From the NCBI RefSeq assembly GCF_009497655.1, contig NZ_CP023317.1:2695501-2759500 (forward strand): a stretch of 64,000 bases of DNA, read 5' to 3'. The position numbers were made by a program, and so were the translations under genes. Positions within the stretch are counted from its first letter, which is position 1. Each line of letters starts with the position of its first letter. The notes under the pieces are model-generated. The model saw only the letters and a program-made list of their open reading frames with translations. It was not told the DNA's origin and searched no databases. This document shows, one piece after another, positions 7,281-16,560 of the stretch. This DNA is from Priestia megaterium. GTDB lineage: Bacteria; Bacillota; Bacilli; Bacillales; Bacillaceae_H.

Positions 7281-9689
7281 TTAGTTCTGTCCAAATTTCA
7301 ATACTGGATAAAAATTTTCTATTTCCCCGGTATCAGTATTTTTAAATCCTTCAAACTTCAATCCATTACTTGAAACTCCCCGAATCATTTGTTTATTTGT
7401 CTGGCCTTTTAATTGTTTAACTCTTGACGATTCAATACCTTCCTCCATTGCTTCATTCCCCAATCGAACAATTTCGTCACTGGATATTAAAGCAGGGTCA
7501 TAAACCGTTTTCTTATGAGGAGGTTTATCTTCCTTTGGTACAAATTTAAATTCTCCGGTTCCTTGTCCTCTATAATCTTTTATCTCAACTTTTAATCTAT
7601 ACTCTATATCGTATACCCCTTTAACATCTGGATGCTCATCCTTCTTAACTTCATCTAATTTATATTGATCACTATTATCAAAGTATTTTTTAAATTCATC
7701 ATAGTTATGTCCGCCACTTACACCGTGACGTTTTGTACACTTTTCTACTTTCCCAGTTAAATGCTCAATATAGTAGCCTTCTTTATATCTTATATTCCCC
7801 TTAACCACCGCATCCTGATCATAAACCCCTTCAACATCCGCTTTACCACCAGGTTTTTCCACTTTCTCCAACGCTTTGGACTGACCTTTCGAAACATTCC
7901 CCATCTTATACGTCGTTAATCCATTTAACGCTTCACCAACGGTCTTTCCAGGTAACGCCTCTCCTATTCCTACCAGTTGAGGTCGAGGACGTAAAGTAGG
8001 TATCTCAGCATCTAATAAAGGTTGAAGCTTCTTCTGAACAGGTTCATATACCTTCTTCGACCAATTGCTTGCTGCTTTTGGGCTGACGACATTTCGCATA
8101 TTGCTTAATGTTTTGGTTGCTTTATGTGCAGGTACACGCGGAACGTTTGTTACTTTTGGAACGGATTTTACGGCTCCTGCGGGTTTCGCTCCTCCAATTA
8201 CGCTCGCAAACAGAAACATGCTGTTTTCCCAGTGCTCTTTTGAAAGAGGTTTGTCCGGATTAAGTGCCTGCTGCCCTACATCTAAAAGTCCCATCGTTGC
8301 GTGATTGACGAAGTCATACGGTGAATCAAACGATTTTTCTCCTCGCTCAATTAAGCCTTCTTTGAAGGAAACAGCGCCATCAAATCCGCCCATCGTTATA
8401 TAGTTTCCAAAGTCATACAAGGAGTTGTACCGTTTATCTGCTCTCTCTCCCATACCGGCCCAAACGTCTTGTACTACGCCTTTAGTACCCGTAACTGTAC
8501 CTTTTGCTAAAGTTATAGCACCTTCTCCTACGTCCTTGACTACAGCTTTTATACCAGTTTCTTCTTTTTTAGCTTTAGGATTTTCACAGATTTCTGTAAA
8601 GTCAAAGGATTCAGCTGTTTTTTTAGTCCCGACACTCCTAATCTGCCCCTGACTCATCACCGACTGCATAAGCATTCCCTCAACGCCCGTAGCGTTTTGA
8701 AGAACCTGTTGAGACGCTAGCATGCCTACAGTTGAAGAATCGTTGAGTGCCTGCAGGTATGGGCTTTTTTCAAGTTCCACTGCTTGCTCTGCAGGTGACA
8801 GTTCCGCTAGTTTTTTCATGTTAGCAGGTGCCGTATCCTGCTGAATTTGCGTTAGCACTTCTCTTATGTAAGGCGAGGTTTTTTCAAGCTTGTGAATTTC
8901 TTTTAACTGTTCAGCAGGCGTCATTGCCTGAAGTTGAATCAGTTTTTTAAGGCCTACTTCCTTTATCACTTTCTCTTGTTTTTCTTTTCTTGTCAAGGTT
9001 GTTGGAATACCTTCTTCAAAAACCGACACGCCTCCTGAATCGGTCATCGCTTTTTTCGCCAACGCGCTCAGCTCACTTACATTGCCCGGCTGAATGGAAC
9101 CATTTTGAAACCCAGCTTTCACTTTAGAAAGCAGCGAATTTAAAGACGTCAGCTGATCTTGAATGGCTGAAAGGCTTTGCGTTTGCTGTTCGTCAAAACG
9201 GACTAAATCATTCATCGTTTTGTCCGCTTTGTTTTTTGCTTGTTCTACTTCTGTTAAAAAACCTTGATCGTTAAGCGCTGAAACAGAAGCAAGATGACTG
9301 ACTTTTTGAATTGCTGCATTCGCTTGATCGACAAGCGAAACTGTTGTATTTCTTGTTTGATTTAAATGCGCGGGAATAGTGTCTTGCAGAAACGGCTGCG
9401 TGATGTAGCCGTCTTCGCTCGGTTCAAATGAGCGCAGCGCATGTGTGATTTGAGTTAGTCGAGCTTCATAGGAAGTGAGTAATGAATGATACAGCGTTAA
9501 AAAAGAAGCATGTCCCGTTTCGTAAAAAGACCGAATCGCTTCTCCTCCTTTTCCTTTAAACGCATCATCTAAGCTTGAAAATGCCTGAACCTGTGAAACC
9601 AGGCCCTGAATTTGTTCTTTTTGACTTTTAATAGAGTCTAAGATAGCTTGAATATTTTCGTGAAAAGCATCGACATCAAGTGTTTTCAA
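7281..9689 (-). CDS. LXG polymorphic toxin with CdiA-type tRNase-like tip
   Basis: About 802 residues from TTG 9689, chosen because AGGAGG lies ten bases upstream and the protein then begins MKTLDVDAFHENI, the normal LXG start. Residues 1-210 are the helical LXG domain with the FKGKGGEAIRSFYE motif, used for export through the type VII secretion system. Residues about 230-360 are the linker shared with the orphan cassette at 2851. The final 110 residues (YDPALISSDEIVRLGNEAME, then GVSSNGLKFEGF and FYPVLKF) resemble the CdiA C-terminal tRNase domain. It follows two helper genes and precedes its immunity gene. Confidence 0.8.
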   Translation of the reverse strand: MKTLDVDAFHENIQAILDSIKSQKEQIQGLVSQVQAFSSLDDAFKGKGGEAIRSFYETGHASFLTLYHSLLTSYEARLTQITHALRSFEPSEDGYITQPFLQDTIPAHLNQTRNTTVSLVDQANAAIQKVSHLASVSALNDQGFLTEVEQAKNKADKTMNDLVRFDEQQTQSLSAIQDQLTSLNSLLSKVKAGFQNGSIQPGNVSELSALAKKAMTDSGGVSVFEEGIPTTLTRKEKQEKVIKEVGLKKLIQLQAMTPAEQLKEIHKLEKTSPYIREVLTQIQQDTAPANMKKLAELSPAEQAVELEKSPYLQALNDSSTVGMLASQQVLQNATGVEGMLMQSVMSQGQIRSVGTKKTAESFDFTEICENPKAKKEETGIKAVVKDVGEGAITLAKGTVTGTKGVVQDVWAGMGERADKRYNSLYDFGNYITMGGFDGAVSFKEGLIERGEKSFDSPYDFVNHATMGLLDVGQQALNPDKPLSKEHWENSMFLFASVIGGAKPAGAVKSVPKVTNVPRVPAHKATKTLSNMRNVVSPKAASNWSKKVYEPVQKKLQPLLDAEIPTLRPRPQLVGIGEALPGKTVGEALNGLTTYKMGNVSKGQSKALEKVEKPGGKADVEGVYDQDAVVKGNIRYKEGYYIEHLTGKVEKCTKRHGVSGGHNYDEFKKYFDNSDQYKLDEVKKDEHPDVKGVYDIEYRLKVEIKDYRGQGTGEFKFVPKEDKPPHKKTVYDPALISSDEIVRLGNEAMEEGIESSRVKQLKGQTNKQMIRGVSSNGLKFEGFKNTDTGEIENFYPVLKFGQN
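8619..8996 (-). repeat. Linker repeat, intact-toxin copy
   Basis: Ungapped match of 378 bases to 3940-4317 in the orphan EndoU cassette, inside the coding region of the LXG toxin. Confidence 0.9.
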
Positions 9690-9889
9690 TAATCTGTAAC
9701 CTCCTAGCTGTATCGATGTAGAAAAACAACGAACGGTTAACGAACAACCGCCCGTCATTTTTCTAAACCTAAGCGGACGCTCCTCTTTACAAGGCTTGCA
9801 TCATCCGCTAGATAAAACCTTTTTATTTGAATGCCACATCTATGCTGGTTGAAAGGTTGTTTTTGATAGCTTTATATAAAATATGAACA

Positions 9890-10162
9890 TTATTTAGCGG
9901 CGTTTGCAGCTTTTTCATCTGCTTCTTTTATGGACTGCACGGATTTTTTGGTGGCGTTCAAATCATCGAGGAGCGTTTGCTTGTAGTCCACAATTAACGT
10001 TTGCAGCTGCTGGTTCAGCTGGTTTAATTCATCGAGCACCTCTAGTTCTTGTCCGCTTCCGACGTGAAACGGAAAAAGCGGCTGAAACTGCTGCGCAGCA
10101 GCGCTTAGGTCACTAAGCGTTCTATTAATTTCACCATCTATTACTTTAATTTCGTCTGCCAT
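9890..10162 (-). CDS. YwqI-like (DUF5344) LXG helper
   Basis: A 90-residue, all-helical protein (MADEIKVIDGEINRTLSDLS) with the length and position of YwqI-family proteins. Such small helical partners bind the LXG domain and help deliver the toxin to the type VII machinery. It lies 6 bases after the YwqH-like gene and 200 bases before the toxin. Confidence 0.75.
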   Translation of the reverse strand: MADEIKVIDGEINRTLSDLSAAAQQFQPLFPFHVGSGQELEVLDELNQLNQQLQTLIVDYKQTLLDDLNATKKSVQSIKEADEKAANAAK

Positions 10163-10168
10163 ATTGCA

Positions 10169-10522
10169 TCACACCTTATCTTTTGCTTCGTCTTCTTGCA
10201 TTTTAATGGCGCGTTCCATCCCTTGTATATCTGATTGAAGCGCCGTAATTTTTGCATCAATTGTCGTGATGGCGTCCGTCAGCTGACGGGTCAGCAAATC
10301 ATCGTATTCGTCTAACATAGCGGTGCGGATGTCTTCAAACCCAACAGCAAGGCTGCCTGACCAAGTGGCGGAAGTAAGCTCTGGTTCTTTTACCTTTTCC
10401 TTTGCACGTTCAAGCTCTCCTTTGACTTCCGTTAACGTGTTTTTACTAGCGGTAAGCTGCTGGATATCTTCATGTGCCTGCTTCACTTGGGTATACAGAT
10501 GAGCAACAAACATCTCATTCAT
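10169..10522 (-). CDS. YwqH-like (DUF5082) LXG helper
   Basis: A 117-residue coiled-coil protein with a WxG-type turn (TSATWSGSLAVGFEDIR) between two long helices, typical of the YwqH/DUF5082 family. It is the first gene of the toxin operon, matching ywqH-ywqI-ywqJ order in Bacillus subtilis. Likely an LXG-associated export partner. Confidence 0.75.
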   Translation of the reverse strand: MNEMFVAHLYTQVKQAHEDIQQLTASKNTLTEVKGELERAKEKVKEPELTSATWSGSLAVGFEDIRTAMLDEYDDLLTRQLTDAITTIDAKITALQSDIQGMERAIKMQEDEAKDKV

Positions 10523-10858
10523 ATGATGACACTTCCTTTATATCTATCTCTTGGTTTCTCTAACAGTAATTCCCTTTTATAGCTTATCAAATAAAGAAAG
10601 AGAGCACATCGGCATGTTTTCTTATATTTTTTGGGAATAATGTAGGTTTTTAGTTCAATACCCACTCTTCAGGATAAAATAACCAAAACTATCTTACTAT
10701 TGACAATTTATCAAGATTTTCGGACTACTTTGCTTGTTATTTCCGCGCCACTAAAAGGCCTTTTTACACAATTTTTTTGTTAAAACGCATTCATTCTTTC
10801 TATTTCCAAATATTTAAACATGCGCTAGTATATACATAATATAAAGAGGAGGTTGAGT
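10523..10858. other. Divergent intergenic region
   Basis: This AT-rich gap separates the toxin operon from the divergent membrane-protein gene. A weak minus-strand promoter is possible (TTGTCA at 10706-10701, then GTTATT after 17 bases). No RNA gene or repeat was seen. Confidence 0.3.
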
Positions 10859-12991
10859 ATGAGAGAAAAGCTCGTAAGACTCGGTTATTTACTGGGATTG
10901 GCTCTTGTTTTGTCCGGCATTTTATATTTTTTCGCATCGAACTGGCAAGGCTTTGACCGCTACATTAAAATTGCGCTGAGCGTGGGGCTGATGCTGCTGT
11001 TTTACGGAAGTGCGTTTGTAGTGCGAAAGCTGCTTCCTCAGCAGGCGTTTTTAAGTCACTGGACGCTTTTGGCCGGCGCTCTTTCATTTGGATTAAGCAT
11101 CGCGCTTCTTTCTCAAATTTACAACACGCACGCTGAATCGTACTGGCTGTTTTTAATTTGGCTTGTGCCGGTTATTTTGTTTAGCTTTTTTACAAAGTAT
11201 CAGCCGTTTTATGTGTTATCGTTTGTTTTATTTCAATTCACCATGGCTTTTTTTATTTCACCAACAGGCGCAGTTTCACAGCGAGGTGAACACGAGACGC
11301 TCTTACTTTACGCAGGAATGGCGCTTGTGAACTTACTCATCTTTTGGATCATAAAAAAGAAACAGCGCTCGTCTCCTGTGATCATATATGCAGCGTTTTG
11401 TTTGTTTCACTACATTTTTTTAACTGTTTCCCTGCCGGATTTCACAGGCAGCTCTAGCTTACGGATTGGTCTTATTGTTTTTTATTTGCTGTTTCTACTA
11501 AGCTCCTTTTTTTATTTTTCAAAAGTGAAGCCGCAAAGGTCGTTTTTAGGGATTTCCATTGTGGCATTTGCTTTATTTGTTATTGAACAGTTTTTCTCTT
11601 TTATTTTTAAACACTACGCTGAATGGTCGCTGTTTTTAGCTTTAGGGTTCGTGATTTTGTTTATTGGTGCAAGCGTATGGTTTGTCAAATGGCTCACTGC
11701 TAACACGTCAGCACAAAAAACCTCGCTCCGCGTAATCAAACGAATAGCGGTGATTGGGATTACGGCCATTGCATCGGTCATCGGCAGCAGCTCTTTAGGA
11801 GGACTTGTCACACTTATTACAGGAACGTACCCAACAAACGGAATGCTTGTGATTGGCGTTTTGCTGATTGTGGCATGTTATTTGATTAAAGCAGATATTC
11901 CAACCGTGAAATATACGCTTTTAATGATGGGCGTATTAATTAGCGGCGGCGCTTCTTTTTTTGTGAACGACATTCTGTTTTTTATCTACGTCATCGCACT
12001 TGTAGCGCTTTTAGTATTCACAAAGCATACGCCCGTTCGCCTGCTGCTTTTTGTGCTAGTGCAAGGGCTTCTGTTAATAAAGGTTCCGACTGCTTACTAT
12101 GACACTATCAAAATAGATTATGTGCTGCTCGCTTTGTTTCTATTAAATGCCGCTGTGTACGCGATAAACGTGCACCACGCGTTTAAAAAAGCAGCGCTGC
12201 TTCTTGCTTTTATCTTTTTACTGTCGCTGACTGAATTAAGCGAACCGTCTTTTTTAAATATCATTTACTGCACGGTGTTTTTTGTGATTTCGACCGTCTT
12301 TTTATTTGTGACGGTACGAAAAGAGCCAAAGTATGATTTTATTGTTGGCATGATTTTCTGGTTTGTTTTTTTAGCGATGAAATATTACGACTTTGTGTGG
12401 GATTTATTTAATAAATCACTTGTGCTCGTTATTTTAGGTCTTATCTTTCTTTTCCTAAGCAGGAAATGGGACCTGTCAACGCCTGATCAGCCGCAGCCGT
12501 CGTTTCTTGATCGCAGCCGAACCGCTGTATGGATCATCATTCTTGTTCAGCTTATTATGCTGGGCGGCATTTTCACTAAAAACGAAGTGCTTCTTCAAAA
12601 CGGAAAAGAAATTAAGCTCGCTTTACAGCCGATCGATCCGCGCTCGCTGCTGCAAGGCGATTACGTTGAGCTGAATTACGACATTGCGCACGTTACCTTA
12701 CCTCATGTAAAAGACGGTGAAAAAGTGAAGCTCGTTCTTCGCCCTGACAAACAAGGCGTGTATAAATACGCAAAAATCTACCAAGCGGATGATGACTGGA
12801 ATAAGCCGTATACTTCTAAAGAAAAAGACGTTGTCATTACGGGCAGCTATCACGACTGGGGAATTCAGTACGGAATTGAACATTATTTTATTCCAGAAGG
12901 AACCGGCAGCAAAGTGGAAAGCGAAGCTCGTTTTGCTACTGTACGAGTTGGAAAAAATGGAGATGCGATCGTTACCAAAGTAGGAAAATAA
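10859..12991 (+). CDS. DUF2157 / GDYXXLXY membrane protein
   Basis: About 710 residues from ATG 10859, chosen over an earlier TTG because AGGAGG ends six bases before it. The protein has roughly 20 membrane helices, the first half being DUF2157-like, followed by a soluble end with the LLQGDYVELNYD motif that defines the GDYXXLXY domain (near residue 600). Fused DUF2157-GDYXXLXY proteins are common in Firmicutes; their biochemical role is unknown. It stands alone and ends at a strong terminator. Confidence 0.85.
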   Translation: MREKLVRLGYLLGLALVLSGILYFFASNWQGFDRYIKIALSVGLMLLFYGSAFVVRKLLPQQAFLSHWTLLAGALSFGLSIALLSQIYNTHAESYWLFLIWLVPVILFSFFTKYQPFYVLSFVLFQFTMAFFISPTGAVSQRGEHETLLLYAGMALVNLLIFWIIKKKQRSSPVIIYAAFCLFHYIFLTVSLPDFTGSSSLRIGLIVFYLLFLLSSFFYFSKVKPQRSFLGISIVAFALFVIEQFFSFIFKHYAEWSLFLALGFVILFIGASVWFVKWLTANTSAQKTSLRVIKRIAVIGITAIASVIGSSSLGGLVTLITGTYPTNGMLVIGVLLIVACYLIKADIPTVKYTLLMMGVLISGGASFFVNDILFFIYVIALVALLVFTKHTPVRLLLFVLVQGLLLIKVPTAYYDTIKIDYVLLALFLLNAAVYAINVHHAFKKAALLLAFIFLLSLTELSEPSFLNIIYCTVFFVISTVFLFVTVRKEPKYDFIVGMIFWFVFLAMKYYDFVWDLFNKSLVLVILGLIFLFLSRKWDLSTPDQPQPSFLDRSRTAVWIIILVQLIMLGGIFTKNEVLLQNGKEIKLALQPIDPRSLLQGDYVELNYDIAHVTLPHVKDGEKVKLVLRPDKQGVYKYAKIYQADDDWNKPYTSKEKDVVITGSYHDWGIQYGIEHYFIPEGTGSKVESEARFATVRVGKNGDAIVTKVGK

Positions 12992-13028
12992 AAAAGCAGC
13001 CGCTTCAACATTGAAGCGGCTGCTTTTT
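12991..13028. terminator. Strong bidirectional terminator
   Basis: A perfect 18-base-pair stem (AAAAAGCAGCCGCTTCAA with its complement) with a two-base loop. It serves the plus-strand gene ending at 12991 and the minus-strand gene ending at 13032. Confidence 0.95.
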
Positions 13029-13031
13029 GTT

Positions 13032-13211
13032 TTAATTGATAAATACGCCGATGGTCATCGTTAGAATAAGAATCACAAAGAAAATAATGATTCCATAGCC
13101 AATCCATTTTATTCTTTTGGGCGTTCCTTTTACATTCATATCCGTTAATTTTCCTTCAATACGCTTTTGATGTTCAGTAACATCATTGTATTCATTGTTA
13201 GGTGAAGTGAT
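13032..13211 (-). CDS. Small single-helix membrane protein
   Basis: The frame gives about 59 residues: a polar N-terminus (NNEYNDVTEHQKRIEGK), then a hydrophobic helix (IGYGIIIFFVILILTMTIGV). GGAAGGG, located in the tail of the ABC-F gene, is placed for a start at about 13211, but the only codon there is ATC. The first ATG in frame is 13139, giving 35 residues with a poor site. Overlap with the ABC-F stop suggests translational coupling. Family not recognised. Confidence 0.5.
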   Translation of the reverse strand: MTSPNNEYNDVTEHQKRIEGKLTDMNVKGTPKRIKWIGYGIIIFFVILILTMTIGVFIN

Positions 13212-13212
13212 A

Positions 13213-14841
13213 TTACCCTTCCTTTCTATTTAATCGTTTTCTTTCTTCTAAAAGCTCTTCGTATCTTTTTTCAAGACGCTGCTTGTCTTTTCCTTCTGGC
13301 GTGATAGAAAGCTCGCTAATCACTTTTGTTAATTCTAGTTGAAGCGCAAGTTTCTCGGCTTCATTTTGCTGCTGTGACGCTTTTTTGCTTTTACCCGTGT
13401 CTTCAATCGCCGCGAGCTCCGCTTTGGACTGTTTTAACGTCAAAACATGCGTCGCAAGCTTTTTAACAAAATAGCGGTCGTGCGTCACAAATAAAATCGT
13501 CCCTGGATAAGCTTTTAACACTTCTTGAAGCGCTTCTTTTGTATGAAGATCAAGATAGTTGGTCGGTTCATCTAAAAGAAGAACGTTATAGTTTCCTAAA
13601 AAGACTTTTGCTAATGCCGTTTTGACTCGTTCTCCTCCGCTTAGCATCTCTACTTTTTTATACACGTCTTCACGTTTAAAAAGTAAGCGCGATAGCACCG
13701 TACGAATAAACTGTTCAGTGTACGGGCTGTCTTCTTTAATGTTTTCTAAAATGGTTTTAGCGGGATCTAGATTTTCAAGGCGCTGATGGAAAAAGCCGAG
13801 TTTTACAGGCTTCGCAACCGTAATCCCTTCTGTTCGCTGCTCAATCATATTCAGCAGCGTAGATTTTCCGGCGCCGTTTTTGCCGACAATCGCTACTTTC
13901 GCTCCTGGCTTCACACCGCCTTTTAGGTTTTGAAACAAGATATGATTACCAGCTGATGCTGAGACTTTGTCAAAGCTTAGTACCTGCTTGCTGTGCACTT
14001 GGTGAAACTGCGATAGGTCAAAATGAATTTCTTCCATTTCTTTTGGCTTTTCTTTTTTCTCCAGCTTTTCAATTCTTGTTTCAATCGCTTTTGCGCTTCT
14101 GTCTAGCTTCGCTTTTTGTTTTCCGACCGCTCGCTTATGAAGTCTCGCTTCAGAGTTGCCCATGCGGCTCGGCGCTTTTTTAAGCGACTTTGATTTTTGG
14201 CTTTTTTCTTCAGACGCCAGTTCAAGACGCTGCTTTTCTTTTACATACTGTTCATATTCAAACTGCTGTCTTTCAACCGCGTGTTTTTTTTGCGTCACAT
14301 ATTCTTGATAATTGCCTTCATAACAGTGAATTTTGCCGCCTTCTACTTCCCAAATAGACGTACAAAGGCGGTTTAATAATTCTCGGTCATGTGAAATCAG
14401 CAGCAGACTGCCTGTAAAAGACTTCATTTCTTCTTCAAATTTTTCTACGCCTTTTACATCTAAGTGGCTCGTTGGCTCATCGGCTGCAAGCAGTTCCGCG
14501 CCGGATGAAAGAGCAGATGCAATTTTCTTTCTTGTTTCTTCTCCTCCGCTAAGAAAGTCCGCTTCAGTTGGCACACTCCACTGACTTTTCATCTCAGGAG
14601 AAACGTCTCCTGTAGGTTGAATATCAAGCTGTGGAATCAGTGAGGAACGGCCATATGTTTGCACAATCCCTTGATCTGGACTCATTTTCTTCATTAAAAT
14701 ATGAAGCAACGTCGATTTGCCTTCTCCGTTTTTCCCAACAATTCCAATTCGCTCTCCGCGATGTACTTGAAGCTTCTCCGCTTGAAACAGCAGGCGATCT
14801 CCATAGCTTTTTTCAATATTTATAGCTTCTAACAATAACAT
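13213..14841 (-). CDS. ABC-F ribosome-protection protein, Vga/VmlR type
   Basis: 542 residues with two ATPase domains and no membrane helices: Walker A GKNGEGKST (near 37) and GKNGAGKST, signatures LSGGE, Walker B DEPTSHLD and DEPTNYLD. A long charged linker (residues about 190-290) lies between the domains and a basic coiled C-terminus follows, the layout of antibiotic-resistance ABC-F proteins that dislodge lincosamides, pleuromutilins or streptogramin A from the ribosome. The start codon sits directly behind an attenuator-like leader, as in other inducible ABC-F genes. Drug specificity cannot be read from sequence. Confidence 0.85.
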   Translation of the reverse strand: MLLLEAINIEKSYGDRLLFQAEKLQVHRGERIGIVGKNGEGKSTLLHILMKKMSPDQGIVQTYGRSSLIPQLDIQPTGDVSPEMKSQWSVPTEADFLSGGEETRKKIASALSSGAELLAADEPTSHLDVKGVEKFEEEMKSFTGSLLLISHDRELLNRLCTSIWEVEGGKIHCYEGNYQEYVTQKKHAVERQQFEYEQYVKEKQRLELASEEKSQKSKSLKKAPSRMGNSEARLHKRAVGKQKAKLDRSAKAIETRIEKLEKKEKPKEMEEIHFDLSQFHQVHSKQVLSFDKVSASAGNHILFQNLKGGVKPGAKVAIVGKNGAGKSTLLNMIEQRTEGITVAKPVKLGFFHQRLENLDPAKTILENIKEDSPYTEQFIRTVLSRLLFKREDVYKKVEMLSGGERVKTALAKVFLGNYNVLLLDEPTNYLDLHTKEALQEVLKAYPGTILFVTHDRYFVKKLATHVLTLKQSKAELAAIEDTGKSKKASQQQNEAEKLALQLELTKVISELSITPEGKDKQRLEKRYEELLEERKRLNRKEG

Positions 14842-15050
14842 AAAAAAACCTCCCTAGGATTTCTAGAGAGGATTAGAGGTCATAATTAGGCATACGCAAA
14901 TATGCACCCTTTTATAGAGTAAAAAAAGGGAGAAATCACTTCATATAAGACATATAGAAATGGCACCTAAAAATGTACAGACTAATCCTATCTAGACAAA
15001 TGTTCATTTAAAATAAAGTTTTAAAAGAATGTCTAAAAAAATAGGATTAC
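14842..15050 (-). promoter_or_regulatory. Attenuator leader of the ABC-F gene
   Basis: Minus-strand leader. A terminator hairpin (14871-14849, CCTCTCTAG with CTAGGGAGG) is followed by seven T that run straight into the ATG, so it also masks the GGGAGG ribosome site. Segment TAGGATTAG (14990-14982) can pair with AATCCTA upstream (15048-15042) or with CTAATCC (14876-14870), which overlaps the terminator's first arm. This gives the usual choice between terminated and read-through forms. Short frames such as ATG CCT AAT TAT GAC CTC TAA could be a leader peptide. Confidence 0.7.
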
Positions 15051-15177
15051 TTATCCATTGTCTACGGTACCTTTCCTTTCTTAGTATAAAATGACTTACT
15101 TCTTACAGTGTATGATGAACATTTTTAAATGTCAATATCCATTTGGATGATATTCCCTTCTTTTCCTAAGTACAAAA

Positions 15178-15205
15178 AATCCTCAGCTGATCTCAGCCGA
15201 GGATT
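15178..15205 (-). terminator. Terminator of the mel operon
   Basis: AATCCTC and GAGGATT close a stem with GCTGA/TCAGC inside; a run of T follows on the minus strand. It lies just after melA. Confidence 0.85.
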
Positions 15206-15211
15206 CTTTTC

Positions 15212-16534
15212 TTACACGTATTGATTCACTTTCCCTGTAAAATCAGGCAGCCACTCACCGTGTGCTTCAATTAAATCATCGCACATACGAATGATGTCAT
15301 CCATGGATAATTCCGCATTTGTATGAGGATCTAGCATCGCTGCTTGATAGATGTGCTCTCTTTTTCTAGTGACAGCTGCTTCAATAGTTAATAATTGCGT
15401 ATTAATATTCGTGCGATTTAACGCCGCAAGCTGCTCTGGTAAGTCTCCTACATAAGTCGGCATAATACCGCTTCGGTCTACAACACATGGAACTTCTACG
15501 CACGCTTTTGTCGGCAGGTTACTAATTAAGCCTCCGGTATTTAATACGTTACCCGCAAATTTAAACGGCACGTTTGTCTCCATTGCTTCAATGATTCTAG
15601 AGCCGTACTCATGTGAACGTGTATGAGTTAACTGACTGTTGTTAACCATTTCTTCTCTCATGGATTCCCAATTGCTGATTTGCTCTTCGCATCGGCGCGG
15701 ATATTCATCAAGAGGGATGTTAAACTGATCAACAAGATTTGGATATTTATGTTTAATAAAGTATGGATGATATTCTGCGTTATGCTCAGACGATTCGGTA
15801 ATATAATAACCGAACTTATCCATTAGCTCAAAACGCACCATATCATGATGCTTTGTTCTTTGTTTTTCTTTTGCCAGACGCTTGATTTCTGGGTATAAGT
15901 CTTGTCCATCTCTTTTTACTTCTAGCAGCCATGCCATATGGTTAATGCCTGCGATTTTCTCTTGTATTCCTTCATGATCCATTCCGAGAGAATCAAATAA
16001 ATCTTTTGTACATACTTGAACACTGTGACAAAGGCCTACCGTCTTTACATTTGTATAGCGCAGCATTGCACCCGTTAGTGTTGCCATTGGATTGGTGTAA
16101 TTTAAAAACAGCGCATCCGGACATACTTCTTCAATATCTTTTGCAAAATCAAACAGCACTGGAATCGTGCGCAGTGATCTGAAGATTCCTCCAATTCCTA
16201 CTGTATCTCCAATCGTCTGACGCAAGCCGTATTTTTTAGGAATTTCAAAATCAATGACGGTGCTTGGTTTGTATCCGCCTACTTGAATCGCGTTAATCAC
16301 ATACTTTGCTCCTGTTAAAGCTTCTCTGCGGTTCAAATAGGCTTTAACCGTAATATTCACTTTGTAGTTTTCTTTTAGATTGTTTAGCATATTTTCCGAA
16401 TCTCTTAAACGCTCAGCATCTATATCGTAAAGTGCAAACTCAAAGCCAGCTAAAGCAGGCACAAACATGCAGTCTCCTAAAATATTTTTTGCAAAAACTG
16501 TACTTCCCGCTCCGATAAATGTGATTTTAGACAT
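15212..16534 (-). CDS. melA: GH4 alpha-galactosidase MelA
   Basis: About 440 residues. The N-terminal GAGSTVFAKN loop is the NAD-binding motif of glycoside hydrolase family 4; NYTNPMA, GLCHSVQ (metal-binding cysteine/histidine) and NHMAW follow in the usual order. GH4 enzymes use NAD and manganese to cleave alpha-galactosides such as melibiose and raffinose. I chose the second of two near-adjacent ATG codons because GGAAGG is nine bases before it; the first (16540) is only three bases away. Last gene of the msmR-msmE-amyD-amyC-melA cluster, as in Bacillus subtilis. Confidence 0.92.
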   Translation of the reverse strand: MSKITFIGAGSTVFAKNILGDCMFVPALAGFEFALYDIDAERLRDSENMLNNLKENYKVNITVKAYLNRREALTGAKYVINAIQVGGYKPSTVIDFEIPKKYGLRQTIGDTVGIGGIFRSLRTIPVLFDFAKDIEEVCPDALFLNYTNPMATLTGAMLRYTNVKTVGLCHSVQVCTKDLFDSLGMDHEGIQEKIAGINHMAWLLEVKRDGQDLYPEIKRLAKEKQRTKHHDMVRFELMDKFGYYITESSEHNAEYHPYFIKHKYPNLVDQFNIPLDEYPRRCEEQISNWESMREEMVNNSQLTHTRSHEYGSRIIEAMETNVPFKFAGNVLNTGGLISNLPTKACVEVPCVVDRSGIMPTYVGDLPEQLAALNRTNINTQLLTIEAAVTRKREHIYQAAMLDPHTNAELSMDDIIRMCDDLIEAHGEWLPDFTGKVNQYV

Positions 16535-16560
16535 CGTCATCTTCCTTCCTCGTATTGGTT

